Assembly (NCBI RefSeq): GCF_036323735.1
Contig: NC_086031.1
Span: 34,858,725 to 34,922,724 of the forward strand
Origin: Rattus norvegicus
Lineage: Eukaryota > Chordata > Mammalia > Rodentia > Muridae
Direction of reading: 5' to 3'
Length of the DNA stretch: 64,000 bases
Below are positions 34,775-45,234 of the stretch, one piece after another. The notes under the pieces are model-generated. The model made no database searches. It had not been told where the DNA came from and worked only from the letters and a program-made list of their open reading frames with translations. Each line of letters starts with the position of its first letter. Position 1 is the stretch's first letter. The translations under genes and the position numbers were made by a program.

Positions 34775-35045
34775 CGCGCATGCTTATGACATACATTCCT
34801 GGAACATATACAGAGAGGCCAGCAGAGGATATGGGTGTCCCTCTGTATCACTTTCTACATTATTCCCTTGAGACAAGTTTTTCTCACTGAAACTCAAGGT
34901 AGTCTGGCAAGCCCTTGTTGCCAAAACTCACAGCTCTGGGGTTCCCAAGTCGCATTTAGCCAGGTCCAGCTTTTTATGTGGGTGCTTGAGTTTTAAACTC
35001 GGGCCTGCACCCCTGCTCTTATCCACAGAACCGTCTTCCAGGCCC
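34581..35045 (-). mobile_element. RSINE1/B4 pieces around a (TG)n(CG)n tract
   Basis: 34581-34728 is an antisense RSINE1 tail. (TG)n(CG)n occupies 34730-34779. 34785-35045 is antisense body and head (GCCAGCAGAGGATATGGGTG, TTTTATGTGGGTGCTTGAG). It may be one expanded element or two. Confidence 0.6.
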
Positions 35046-35069
35046 TACTTTCCCACGCCCTACTTTGCT

Positions 35070-35257
35070 ATTGTTCAGACAGACTTCCATTGGCCTGCGG
35101 CTCTCCAAGTAGACTACACTGGCTGGCCAGCAATCCCCAAGGGGATTACAAAAGTACACCACCACATCTGGGTTTTTTACATGGGTTCTGATCTAGGAAT
35201 TTGAACTCAGATCTTCATGGTTGCAAGTACTTTACTGACTGAGCCATCTCCCCAGCC
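35070..35257 (-). mobile_element. RSINE1 head half
   Basis: GGCTGGCCAGCAATCCCCAA, then TTACATGGGTTCTGATCTAG, and the well kept head CTGACTGAGCCATCTCCCCA. Confidence 0.75.
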
Positions 35258-35368
35258 TCATTTTTTTTTTTTTTTTTTTTTGGTTCTTTTTTTCGGAGCT
35301 GGGGATCGAACCCAGGGCCTTGCGCTTCCTAGGTAAGCGCTCTACCACTGAGCTAAATCCCCAGCCCC
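35258..35368 (-). mobile_element. ID element (BC1-like SINE)
   Basis: Antisense: T-run tail, GGTTCTTTTTTTCGGAGCTG, B-box complement GGGATCGAACCC and end GCTAAATCCCCAGCCCC. The CGAAAAAAAGAACCA tail signature equals that of the copy at 18004. Confidence 0.95.
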
Positions 35369-35477
35369 TTATTTTTAAATTTAATACTGTAGCCTTCTAT
35401 TTCATATGGGAAGGGCAAAGAGAGCTGCAGCAGCCAATACCTTTCAGCAATGAGATAGAATCTTAAGGTACATATGA

Positions 35478-35690
35478 AACAGTGGTTAAAGAGAGAGGCA
35501 TCGCCCGGCAAACCCTGTGAGATTCCTTCAGGATTTAGAAAGCATGGAGCTGTGAGACTTGAGTTTGAATTTGAACTCAGCCATTGAGTTGGGGGCATTC
35601 TCTATAAAGTGGGGTGCCAACACCCTTGAGGTTGTGATGATTCAAAGTGAATTTATTGGAAGGCAGGCAGCATTGACACGTAGAGAGCCT
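35478..35690 (+). mobile_element. MIR SINE
   Basis: AGTGGTTAAAGAGAGAGGCA at the tRNA-like end and TCTATAAAGTGGGGTGCCAA in the core match MIR. Flanking 35369-35477 and 35691-35849 are unique. Confidence 0.65.
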
Positions 35691-35849
35691 CTGTAGACAG
35701 AAATGATTATTACAGTTGTACATGAAGGGATAAACTCCGGGATTATGCATTTTCTTTGACAATCCCATGGATCAAGTGAGAGTGGACTGGATGAAGCTTT
35801 CAAAATATTAATAAAGTTCAATGCAAACAAAGTTGTCAAGAACCAGACT

Positions 35850-36045
35850 GAAGGCCAGAGAGATGGCTCAGTGCTAACGAGAGCATTCTGCTGTTGCAGA
35901 GGATCTGAGTTCAGTTCCCAGTACCCTTGTGTGGCAGTTAATCAGTGCTGGTAACTTAGTCCCCAGACATCAATCCTCTCTGTACTCCATGGGCATCTGT
36001 GCTCACACACTCAAATACACACCCATAAATAAAAATAATGAAAGG
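35850..36045 (+). mobile_element. B3-type SINE
   Basis: Head GGCCAGAGAGATGGCTCAGT, GAGTTCAGTTCCCAGTACCC and tail CACCCATAAATAAAAATAAT. Confidence 0.85.
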
Positions 36046-36141
36046 TAACCAAAAAGTAAGAACCAGACTAAAAATAACCTGCCAGATGTAAATATTGATT
36101 CTGTTAATTTAGGCAAAGCAGACACAGAATATAAGAAACTT

Positions 36142-36423
36142 GGGGCTAGGAGATGGGCTCAGTTAATGAAGTATTTGTTGTGCAAGTGTTAGGATCTGAG
36201 TTAGATCCTCAGGACCCAGGTCAAAAGCTGACTATGATGATGCACATGTTGAATGCTCATGACAGGTAGATTCCTGAGAGTCACTGGCTAGCCAACCTAG
36301 CCTACTTGGTGAGTTCCAGTGAGATATCCTGCCCTCATAAACTAAAGTGGAAGATATTTGAGAAACATCAATCTCACAGGCACATACATGCATGCATGCA
36401 TAGCTGCATAGTCAAACGTCATG

Positions 36424-36462
<39 letters not shown>
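36142..36462 (+). mobile_element. RSINE1 SINE
   Basis: Head GGGGCTAGGAGATGGGCTCA, centre GAGTCACTGGCTAGCCAACC and (CA)n tail at 36427-36461. Confidence 0.85.
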
Positions 36463-36464
<2 letters not shown>

Positions 36465-36694
36465 CACAATGTCAATGGAACAGTCATCAAGAGCTAGGAA
36501 TAACTTTGCTGGTCATCGAGCTTAGTTCATTCTTCAGAAGGGACAGTAGACTAGCAAGGTCCCCATAGGAAGATGGAGACCAGGAAGAGAAAGCTGGACC
36601 CACATTTCCAGGCAGATACTCCTCATTAGTCTCTATATTTGCTGAGCCATGACCCAGGCAGGTGCCCTTCACATCATTGACAAATGTGAGGGTG
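36463..36694. other. Unique sequence
   Basis: Nothing recognised. Confidence 0.4.
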
Positions 36695-37068
36695 TATGTC
36701 TTAGTAATCTATTGCCGTGACGGGATACCATTATATACCATTACCATGGCAACTCTTAACGAAGAAAGTACACAAGTGGGGCTTGATTACAGCTTCAGAG
36801 GTTAGTCCTCATAGCAGAGAGCATGGCAGTGCATAGGCAGATGTGGTAGCTGAAAGTTCTACATCCAGTTTAGAAGGCAGCAGGAAGATAGTGAAACTGG
36901 GACTGGCTCGAGCTCGTGAAACCCCAGAGCTGATCCCCAGGGACACACTTCCTCCAGCAAGACCAGGTCTACTCTAACGAGGCCACATCTCCTAATCCCT
37001 GTCAAGCAGCCCTAACGAACAAGCATTCAAATATATGGGGAGGAGGGCCATCCTATTCACACCACCAC
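36695..37068 (-). mobile_element. Solo LTR, MaLR-like
   Basis: The antisense LTR starts TATGTCTTAGTAATCTATTG and ends CCTATTCACACCACCACAG. Same family as 13487-13912. Confidence 0.75.
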
Positions 37069-37074
37069 AGTGCA

Positions 37075-37362
37075 TGTAAAAGTGAACGGGTATACATGTG
37101 TGCACAAGCATGTAGAGTCCAGGGGACAATCTTGTGTGTCATGGCTTGGGTGTCATCCACCTTTTCTTTGAGACAAGTCTCTGACTGACCTTGAATGCAC
37201 CAAGTAGATTGAGTTGGCTCTCCCAGAAGTCCCAAGGATTCCTCTTTCTCTGTCTCCCCAGTCTAGGATTACAAACGCATGCCACTCTGCCTGGCTTTTC
37301 CCACATGGATCTAGAGATCAGACCTAATTCCTCACACTGCTGCAGCCACCTCCCAATCCTAG
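37075..37362 (-). mobile_element. RSINE1/B4 SINE
   Basis: GGGTGTCATCCACCTTTTCT, CTAGGATTACAAACGCATGC and a degraded antisense head at the right end. Confidence 0.75.
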
Positions 37363-37631
37363 GTCATAGCTTTTGAAGTCCATCAGAGGTTCAGTCACAA
37401 GGCCAAGTGTCCATTTGTTTGACAAAGGAAGGGTCTATGCTGTGAGGAAGCCCATCCACATAGAATCTGTGTTTCTGTGTCATCACGAGGCCCAGACACG
37501 CTGTGCAAAATGCTACATTCAAATACATTAAGTAATATTCAAGTTCTTAGGTCATTCTCTAGCTACCTAAATCACCTTTGTCTGCCTATTGGCTCATAGC
37601 TCTGGATTCTTTGGCCATCAGCTGTTGCCTG
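37363..37631. other. Unique sequence
   Basis: Nothing recognised. Confidence 0.4.
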
Positions 37632-37952
37632 GGATGGTTAATCCCAGTTGTCAACTTGAGATCTCCTGGGCATGTGCCTGAGAGGATATCTTGATTAGGT
37701 TAATTGAAATGAGAAGACCCACCAACTGTGGGTGTCACCATTCCCCTGGCAGGGGTTCCTGAGCTGCATGCAGTGAGCAGCTGCATGTGTTTGTTGCTCT
37801 CTGCTTCCTGATTGTGGGTGCGATGTGACCAGCTGCTTTGAACTCCTGCTGCTTTGATGTGATGGACCGTGAACCAGAATAAACCCTTTCTCCCTGTAAA
37901 TCACTTTTGTGAGAGTGTTTTATCAGAGCCACAGCAAAGGGAAGTAAGACAT
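37632..37952 (+). mobile_element. Solo LTR, MaLR-like
   Basis: Starts GATGGTTAATCCCAGTTGTC and carries GTGATGGACCGTGAACCAGA, the poly(A) signal AATAAACCC and the GAGTGTTTTATCAGAG region. Internally related to 60804-61205. Confidence 0.7.
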
Positions 37953-38144
37953 CATCCATCGTCCTATCTCACCCCCTGAGCTGGCTTGCAATGACCCTCA
38001 CCGTATCTCATCGGCACCATAGCCGTAGCACCAAGATGTCAGAATCCAGGTCTTCTCCACTGTGACACTATTCTGGGAAGACATGAACGAGTATCTGCTC
38101 AGCTCAGATACAGCCCAAAGTAACGATGTCACTGAGGTCCCACT
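37953..38144. other. Unique sequence
   Basis: Nothing recognised. Confidence 0.4.
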
Positions 38145-38442
38145 TGGTGAGCCAATGAATGTGTTGGGTTTATGGGGTATGCGTGAGACGTGGCTTATAG
38201 GACATGGGTGACTCAAAGGCAGTTGCATCACTGAAAGGCCACCCCAACATTAATGGTCACTCAGGGAAGCTGAAGACCTGGACCTCTGCATGGGCTCCAA
38301 GCAATTAGACACGTGAGTTGTCTCTTCCAGACAGCTCAGCTGCTGTCTTCACATCAGCCTTTCCTGCTGATATAAGCTTGGGGAGGGAAGTGCTTTGTGC
38401 ATCTCATCACTTTCAGGGACTTCCTGAGACTCCCAAGTTGCT
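38145..38442 (-). mobile_element. Unassigned LTR-like repeat, copy 3
   Basis: ACATGGGTGACTCAAAGGCA aligns with the TTACAGGAGCACAAGTGACC region of 29960-30480. It probably belongs to the same LTR family. Confidence 0.35.
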
Positions 38443-38457
38443 TATTTCTTGTGTCTT

Positions 38458-38549
38458 TTTTTTCTTTTTTTTTTCAGAGCTAGGGACCAAACCCAGGGCC
38501 TTGCGCTTCCTAGGCAAGTGCTCTACCGCTGAGCTAAATCCCCAACCCC
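38458..38549 (-). mobile_element. ID element with 15-bp target duplication
   Basis: An antisense ID is bounded by direct repeats TATTTCTTGTGTCTT at 38443-38457 and 38550-38564. Its B-box has C-to-T decay (GGTTTGGTCCC on the minus strand), so it is older than the copy at 45634. Confidence 0.95.
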
Positions 38550-38564
38550 TATTTCTTGTGTCTT

Positions 38565-39149
38565 AACAAGTCTCCTTTAGATTATCCCAAGTCTTACTGA
38601 GTTGTGAAAGAAAATGCTGCACAAGAGCTTTACAACCCTACATGTTGCCATTTCTAAAATAACCCCAGGTCTCCTTTCATTCCAACCTTGGTCCCCCAGT
38701 TCTTCTCTCTCTCTCTCTCTTGTACTTCCAGAAACTCACAAGCTTTCATCAAAATCCCAGATACCCTTCATGGCCATGGTGGTGGCCTGCTTGGTGGCCA
38801 TGCTCCTTTGCCAGAGTCCCTTCCCATAACCTCAGAACACATGTCCATACACGTCTGCTATCGACATCTTTGCCTCTCACAGGCCCTTCTAGGAAGATAT
38901 TCTCTGTGTGCAAAGAATCTAGTGGTTTAGATTCGTCCAGCCAGTGGTCCAGAGACCATGTGCATCCCACGATAGCAACCCACCTAAAATTATAAATAGA
39001 ATTTGAAAAAATGATGAGAGTTCTTTTGTGATTTATTTTTTATAACTTGTCTCTGAAGCTCTCCAGGGCGAGCTATGTAGATGACGGTGTTGTCTCACAA
39101 ACTCCAAGACGTAGGCACGTCTGCTGCTGAAGACAGAATTGTGCATTCT
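38565..39149. other. Unassigned sequence
   Basis: A short (CT)n at about 38702-38720. No family or exon recognised. Confidence 0.4.
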
Positions 39150-39760
39150 GATTCTTCCCACAGAGTCATTGAGAGAGTTCCTGTTGTTGTAAAAATATAA
39201 AAATAAAACGGTAATGTTGGTCTTTTACCCCGCTTGGTCCTGCACCGCCGTGCCCAAGATATCTGCTAGATATCTTGGCAGAAACACATCCCAGCCGCAC
39301 ACTTTCCTACACTCAAACCCTCACATAAAACAACACACAACACAATAATCTTTGACCCAATTGGTAAGATATAATTGCCCACTTAAACATACAAAACCCG
39401 GTACCATCCATCCCTTGAGAACATTAATAACAACCTGTAAATATACAGAGCAGAATCTTAACATCACCTGCCATGTTGTCCTGTCATGGCTTCTCCCCTC
39501 TCTCCTCTGTCTTGTCTCTTCCTCTCTCCCTTCTGTTCTAGTCTCCTCCTCTTCCTTCAAACTTCTCTCCCGCCCATCCTTCTCCTCCAATGATAGGCCC
39601 TCTTCTATCCTGTACCTGCCCCTCACCTGTACTTTACAACTTCAAAGGCAAGGTTCTGGTGAAGTCACCTGATTCCTGAGTATGTGACTAGGCAGCTGTC
39701 CTTGGGGCAGTGGAATGGGCATCAAAATACAGATAACTTCAGGGCAAACCACAACAAGTT
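39150..39760. mobile_element. Rodent RMER/ERV-type LTR-like repeat
   Basis: GGCAAGGTTCTGGTGAAGTC, CCTTGGGGCAGTGGAATGGG and CATGTTGTCCTGTCATGGCT are phrases I recognise from a medium-reiterated rodent repeat. Exact family and strand are unassigned. It contains the palindrome at 39254-39278. Confidence 0.5.
39254..39278. repeat. Perfect 11-bp inverted repeat
   Basis: CCAAGATATCT and AGATATCTTGG are separated by only GCT, giving a 25-bp near-palindrome. Confidence 0.95.
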
Positions 39761-39835
39761 CCCATGGCCTCAGTTTCCCTAACTGTGACCACATGACATT
39801 CCTCATTTCACAAGGTAGGAATGTTCTGCTGGTCT

Positions 39836-39888
<53 letters not shown>
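39836..39888. repeat. (TG)n microsatellite
   Basis: About 26 TG units, forming the tail side of the adjacent antisense SINE. Confidence 0.96.
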
Positions 39889-39891
<3 letters not shown>

Positions 39892-40187
39892 ACGAGGGAA
39901 TATGATCACAGGTGTGAGTGTGGCACTTATGTGAAAGCCAAAAGACAACTTCAGGCATCAGGACTCAAGGTCTACCTTTTATGAAACAGGGTCTCTTTAT
40001 CACTCATCACTGGTAGACCAGGCTAGCTCCTCCTGACCCCAGCTTTTCAGATCCCCCCTTCTCCATCACCTTGGAGGTACTAGGATTAGAGTCTGCACCA
40101 TCATGATCAGTGGTTTAAAAATCTGGGCTCTGGGGATCCAAACTCAGAAAGGTAAGCTCTATACCCACTGAGCCATCTCGCTAGCCC
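39889..40187 (-). mobile_element. RSINE1 SINE
   Basis: GACAACTTCAGGCATCAGGA, GAAACAGGGTCTCTTTATCA and the head ACCCACTGAGCCATCTCGCT. Confidence 0.8.
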
Positions 40188-40372
40188 GGCCATAGTTTGT
40201 TTTTAAGCAAACTTGTGTACAGAGACCTGGGAGATGCTGTTTGGAAGAGAAAGACCCCAGAACTTCTTAATTTAGAATTCATTGCCAGTCCAAGGGAGAA
40301 AGAGAAAGGGTGAGACAGCCAGAGGGAGGGAGGGAGAGAGGGAAGGATGGAGAGAGGGAAGGAAGGAAACAC

Positions 40373-40376
<4 letters not shown>

Positions 40377-40431
<55 letters not shown>

Positions 40432-40640
40432 CTCTCTCCAACCAGAAAGCAAACAAACAGCTGTGGTGACAGATGTTGGTGATCCTGATTACTCTGAGGC
40501 AGTTAATGTTTAGGTTACCCAAGTAGTCTCCCTCTCCCCTTCTCCTATCCTCTCTGTCTCTCTGTCTCTCTGTCTCTGTCTCTGTCTCCCTCCCTGCCTC
40601 CCTCTCCCTCTCTCTCTTCTTCCTCTTCCTTCCCCCCACC
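40377..40640. repeat. (GA)n and facing CT-rich tract
   Basis: (GA)n at 40377-40430 and CTCTCTGT/CTCC-rich DNA at about 40545-40640 form complementary arms with about 115 bp between them. Confidence 0.9.
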
Positions 40641-41864
40641 CCCACTCCTTCTCAGACTAGTTCCTCCCACTCCAGCTCAGCTGGCTCCCCAGCTTAGAGG
40701 CCTATAAAGAAAACACCCACGGGTCTTCCCTCCACCCCACCCGTGCCCACACCAAGTCATCCACCCACCCCATGCATGTGTGCCCTCCTTGTTTCTCTCT
40801 GAACACAGAGAACAGGAGGACGAAGGAAGACTTTCATCCTTTGCCTCAGGTCGGCCTGTGCATTTTGTTCCTGTGGGAAATCACATTCAAGGTCAATGTC
40901 TCCCAAAGACAAGTACACTTCTGCGCCCCCTCAAGACTTTATCTGAATACCAAAAAGGGGGTGCTTTTGTTCCCTCTAAATTCATTCCGAGATGGTTAAT
41001 AACGAATTAATGATATCACTCTTTTGGGTTTTTGTTGTTGTTTGTTTTGATAAGGACAGGAGAGGAAGAAGGTCTGTCTGTTCTCTCTAAAGTAGACCCG
41101 GAGTGTTTCTGGGATTAAAAGTTGTCTACCCAAACTGTAAGGGCCATGTATATGCAAGCAGTTAGGAGTTATTACAGGGCCCCAAATAGGAAACCGTTCG
41201 CTTGATCTTTCTCTTCAATCCTATTAGGGGCCCCCTGTAGCTCAAGAGAGATACCAGCCTGTCATGTCCCGGTTGCTGTGACGACCCTGTCTTTATAGAA
41301 CAAGAAAGGGAGACGGTAGTGATTGGCAGACCTTGCTTGCCCCCGTATGTACAACAAAGGGCGACAAAACGAAGAGGAAGTGAGGCCCTTCTGGGCTTCT
41401 TAACCCGACCCCACCTTCCACCTGGCTATCTCGCCCCCCTCCCCTCCTCCGGAAAGGACAGCACCATTGCCTGTGTACAGATGTCAAAAGATCATTAATC
41501 GTGAGGTGGTGGGAGGGGGTGCTTCTAATTGCAAGGGATGCATTTTTTTTAAGTCAGACTGTCTAGCATCAAGTTCATTTAGCTAAAGCGATGTGGTGGG
41601 GAGCTGAAGCAACGAAGGGGGTGCCTAAGGCGTTGCCCTGCGGGTGACTGCCACCCAGGGCCCTGTTGGTGTAACGTTAGGGAAACCGGGAAGCTGGGGG
41701 GAGGTGGCCCAGCCTGAAAGTCCCACCATCTGGTGCCACAGTCCAACTCGCCAGTCATAAATAACAGCCTGTCTTTTCACGTTTTCTCTCTGGCCTCCTC
41801 TCAGACTCCCTCTAAAGGGGCTGCAAAATGCAAAATGGAGTTGGGGTTCAATTTCCCTTGCTGT

Positions 41865-42185
41865 CTGCGCGGGAAGGAGCAGGCGCGTCCGGGGCGGGCA
41901 CCAGGGGAGGGGACCACGAAGCCTGTGGAGTGGCCACGACAAAGGCCTCGGCGTCCTGGGGCCCAGCTTTCCGCTGTGAGCCACCCAGCCCCAGCCGGAG
42001 CCTTCGATTGCAAAAGTAAAACCGAAGGAGCGCGGGCCGAGATGGCAATTTCATCTCTTTCCGTTCTCTTCCCTAAAGCCCTCAACCCTTCTGGGACGCG
42101 TCCCGGGTTAGAACTGCGCGGTGCACAGGGGTGCTCCTAGCCGTCCCTGAAACCTGGAGCTCGCGGATCCTTGCTTACACTCTGT
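41865..42185. promoter_or_regulatory. CpG island, candidate promoter
   Basis: By eye I count roughly 26 CpGs in about 320 bp at about 60% GC, giving an observed/expected ratio near 0.9. That is well above the usual 0.6 threshold and unlike the CpG-depleted rest of the window. The GGGGCGGG word near 41891 is Sp1/GC-box-like. In mammals unmethylated islands usually mark promoters. Direction is unknown; the splice signals downstream suggest plus. Confidence 0.6.
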
Positions 42186-42731
42186 GGACACAATTGCCTC
42201 TTTTAGATTTGCAACACTCCCCGGCTCTCCGCACACATCCACTGCTGCCAAAATATTTTTCAAAGGTCCTCAAATAAAATCAAACCCTAGTAGTGGCGGA
42301 GGCCCGGGATTGCCCAGATAATGCACAAGGAACAGAAGTTAAGTCGACTCATGGGCATTAAAGGCTAAGTCGGATGATTTTTTTTTCTTCTTTCCCTTTC
42401 CTTTTTGGAGAAATCGAGGGAGGAAAAAGGAAAAAAAATGTTAAGGAAGAAAGTTTTTTTTTTTAAAGAAATAGTAAAATAGGAAATGAAGACCTACCCT
42501 GCAGCGTAGCTGCGAAGTAACGAAGTAACGCTGTTTAACTTTGACATGTGCCCCACTTAAAACAAAACTGTTATCTCCTTGAGCGCCGAGATCCCCCAAA
42601 CCTCGTTCAGACTCCGACAGAGGGAAAGATGTCGTAAATAGGCGAATTTTGTTTCCCAGTGGGTCTCTCTGCCAGCGTGAGCTATCCAGGATCCGCAGAC
42701 AAAGCGGGTGCCTTGAAGCGGGTGACTTTTC

Positions 42732-42740
42732 CAGGTGAGC
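42732..42740 (+). promoter_or_regulatory. Candidate 5' splice site
   Basis: CAG|GTGAGC, a strong donor, 550 bp downstream of the CpG island. Confidence 0.35.
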
Positions 42741-43114
42741 CTAGAGACTCGGTTTAAACTCCAGGGCTCTCCATGAAACCGGCCAAGAAAAAGTTGCTTA
42801 AGAAAACCCACCCAATCCTCCCAGGAAACCCCCCACTTTCCATTCCCAACCCGGATTCCTCTCTCAAATGAATTACCATCCACTCTCTTCCTAGCCAAGT
42901 CCTCTCAGCTTCATAACCAAGCCCCCCAAGATTTTAAGAAATAAACTTGAGGTTTGGAATTGAGAGGACCTGGCATGTGATTCCCGGTCGCCCCGACTTC
43001 AGTGTTCTTGGTTCTCTTCCTGTCAGGCGTGATAAAACAAAATATTTTAACTACAACCTACAAGTTTGCTTTTTATTTCATTTTTCTCCCTTTTTACACA
43101 TTTTCTTCTCTTAG

Positions 43115-43191
43115 GAGAAACAGATCAAGAGAGACTTATTACAAGGCACGGTGAAGAAGTCGAATGAAAGTGGCTCCCATCAATGCAGAAA
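43115..43191 (+). other. Candidate 77-nt exon of an unannotated transcript
   Basis: A long pyrimidine tract ending TTTTCTTCTCTTAG|G gives a strong acceptor at 43114. CAGAAA|GTAAAT gives a moderate donor at 43192. Paired with the donor at 42735 it leaves a 380-bp intron. One frame of the exon is open, but an in-frame TGA sits just before the upstream donor, so a non-coding transcript is more likely than a protein. Confidence 0.25.
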
Positions 43192-43774
43192 GTAAATTAT
43201 TTTTTTAAAAGCTAGATTTTAGTTGGTAACAAAAGCACATTATATTTAGTAACATTTACTGAGATTAAGTTCAATCTTCAGTTGGGATATGAGGACTAAG
43301 CCCGAGGTCACTTTCTTAGTTCGAATTTCCTTAGAAATTCTAATTTGAAAACATCTTTGAGACCACTGGTTTGCTTTCTTCATAAGAAGCTTTGGGAGTA
43401 TTTTTTTAATTATCATTTTGTTTTTTTTTTTTCTTTTTTAAAATAGACCTTTTAGCTTAAAAAAACCGCTTCCAGCTAGAATATAAGAAATGCTTTTTGG
43501 TTGGTTTGGGGTGTTTGGTTTTTGTTTTGTTTTACAGTTCTTCAGTTGGTAGGATCTTTCACTGAAATAAAAAAAAAACTAATCTAATCTAAAAAAAAAA
43601 ATACTTTCTTCTTGGTGACTATCCAGTCCCTAAAAATGTTTTAGACTGTTGGGAAAGTGTCCACTAACACAGGCATCTGACCAGCTAGTTCAGGCAAAGC
43701 TTGCAGCAGGAGTTACCCTCACGGGCCAAGGAAGAAGATTTTGTTATTCTGGTTGGCATTAATGGTGGTGGCTT

Positions 43775-43803
43775 GGGGGGTTGGGGGGTTGGGGGGTTGG
43801 GGG
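43775..43803 (+). promoter_or_regulatory. Perfect G-quadruplex motif
   Basis: Four G-runs (6, 6, 6 and 5 G) separated each time by TT, i.e. TTGGGGGG repeated with an 8-bp period. Two-nucleotide loops make this a very stable predicted intramolecular quadruplex. Confidence 0.9.
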
Positions 43804-44375
43804 AAATCTCTCCTTTTGTGTCTATGAGCGCACTGGCGCATGCCTCGTTTGCTCTAGTAACATTAAATTTTTTTTTTGGAAAACACAGAAGGAAGTTCCG
43901 TAGCGTCTGGTCTTCTATGTTCTAAAGATGTCCAAATACCTAAATATCACGAGTATTTTCAAATTAAAACGCAACATGTGCCCGAAAACTTCTTTATTTA
44001 TTATGTTTATTAGAACCTTCAACATAAGCCATTCCTGAATATGGTGGTTCTTGAACACACGAAACGGCTGCTTAAGTTTCTTACACAAAATGCTGGGAAT
44101 TGTCCTCCGCAAATCTTCATCCAGCGCTTCTTCGGCTTGTTTGACTCTCATCAGATGAAACGTGCTATAAAAACGTGGATGATTGCAACCTAAGAGTGAT
44201 TTATTTTTTACAAAGACGAACCTTTTCGGGCCATTCGTTTATTTTTAAATAGAGAACGGTCTTGGGTGGCTTTTTTTGTTTGTTTTCTTTCTCTCTGTTT
44301 TACTAGACTCACAGGGCCGGGGCGCACGAAAAGAAAGCCTCGCTTCTTCTTCTTCGCGGTTTCAACGGTGAATTT

Positions 44376-44389
44376 GCGCCACCTTCTGG
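44376..44389 (-). promoter_or_regulatory. CTCF-like binding site
   Basis: On the minus strand CCAGAAGGTGGCGC agrees with the CTCF core CCASYAGRKGGCRS at 13 of 14 positions. It lies in the transposon-poor island, not in a B2 element. Confidence 0.45.
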
Positions 44390-44967
44390 TAGCCTGGAGA
44401 ACGAAAACACCAGACTGGTTCTATAAAAGAATTCTTTTATTCACAATTCTGTGTCCCATCGGTATCTGTAGGCGGAGCGTCCCTCCGCTTCTCTAAGAAC
44501 TCCTGGCAGATTCCCTACAGCCTGGTTTTTATAAAGATGCTTTAAACTAGGAAACGAGATTTTTTTCTTTATCTCATCTTTAAAAGAGCTCTCTAAAACG
44601 AAAGCTGCATCTCTATATGATAGTTTACTGAAACGCCTCTTCCTAGTCGAGCTTCAGTAAAGGATGCATGTAGACTAGTCCTAGACCATCCCACATGCGC
44701 AGTCCTCTGGGGAGTGCTTGCAAACAAAATGGAGCCCATAACTGTAGCAGCAGAGAAACAAACGCTTTTCTTTCTTGGGTTCCTAAGACCCCATTGCCCA
44801 CAATTAATCACGATGACATGTTGTATTCAGGCTTTTTGGTGACGTCGGCTAGGTGCACATACATCTGGTTTTTCATAGATTTCAATCCCTTCTGTAATAC
44901 GGATTTCACAATGTTAAAACTTGTTGGTACAGCCCCTGGGTGAGCCCCTTCCCTCAAAAGTTATCAG

Positions 44968-44969
<2 letters not shown>

Positions 44970-45006
<37 letters not shown>

Positions 45007-45120
45007 TGAGTTCAAGCCATGTTGGTGGCTTTGAACTTTAACACAGACAGATCTCTCTGAGGTCAAAGCTGTTCTAGTCTACATAGTGAGACCCTGTCTA
45101 CAAAATCAACAAAACGAAAC
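44970..45120 (+). mobile_element. (CA)n followed by B1 fragment
   Basis: (CA)n at 44970-45004. GAGGTCAAAGCTGTTCTAGT and ACATAGTGAGACCCTGTCTA are the B1 right end, in plus orientation. Confidence 0.65.
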
Positions 45121-45234
45121 AAGCTAGCAGTGTGGAGAGAGACAATTCAGGTGAGAATTGCCACAAAGACAGAGGTTGATACTTAGACCCTCAAGGCAGG
45201 CTCCCTTAAAAATGTGAATGGATGGCGCCGAGCA

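Larger units (their letters stand above)
40640..44965. other. Transposon-poor island, 4.3 kb
   Basis: Every other comparable stretch here holds several SINEs; this one holds none that I recognise, only short homopolymer runs. It has raised CpG density overall, a CpG island, candidate splice sites, a G4 motif and a CTCF-like site. A TATA-like GCCTATAAAG lies near 40700. The longest open frames (41733-42140 on plus, 43915-44151 on minus) show no domain I recognise and are not supported as genes. Confidence 0.6.

Noticed and set aside
41733..42140. 135-codon open frame over the CpG island as a protein
   Set aside because: High GC reduces stop codons, overlapping frames on both strands are equally open, and no domain, signal or homolog is recognised.
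43915..44151. 78-codon minus-strand open frame in the transposon-poor island
   Set aside because: Its first 30 residues look protein-like but I recognise no family, and no promoter, splice or codon-bias evidence supports it. A protein database search would settle it.
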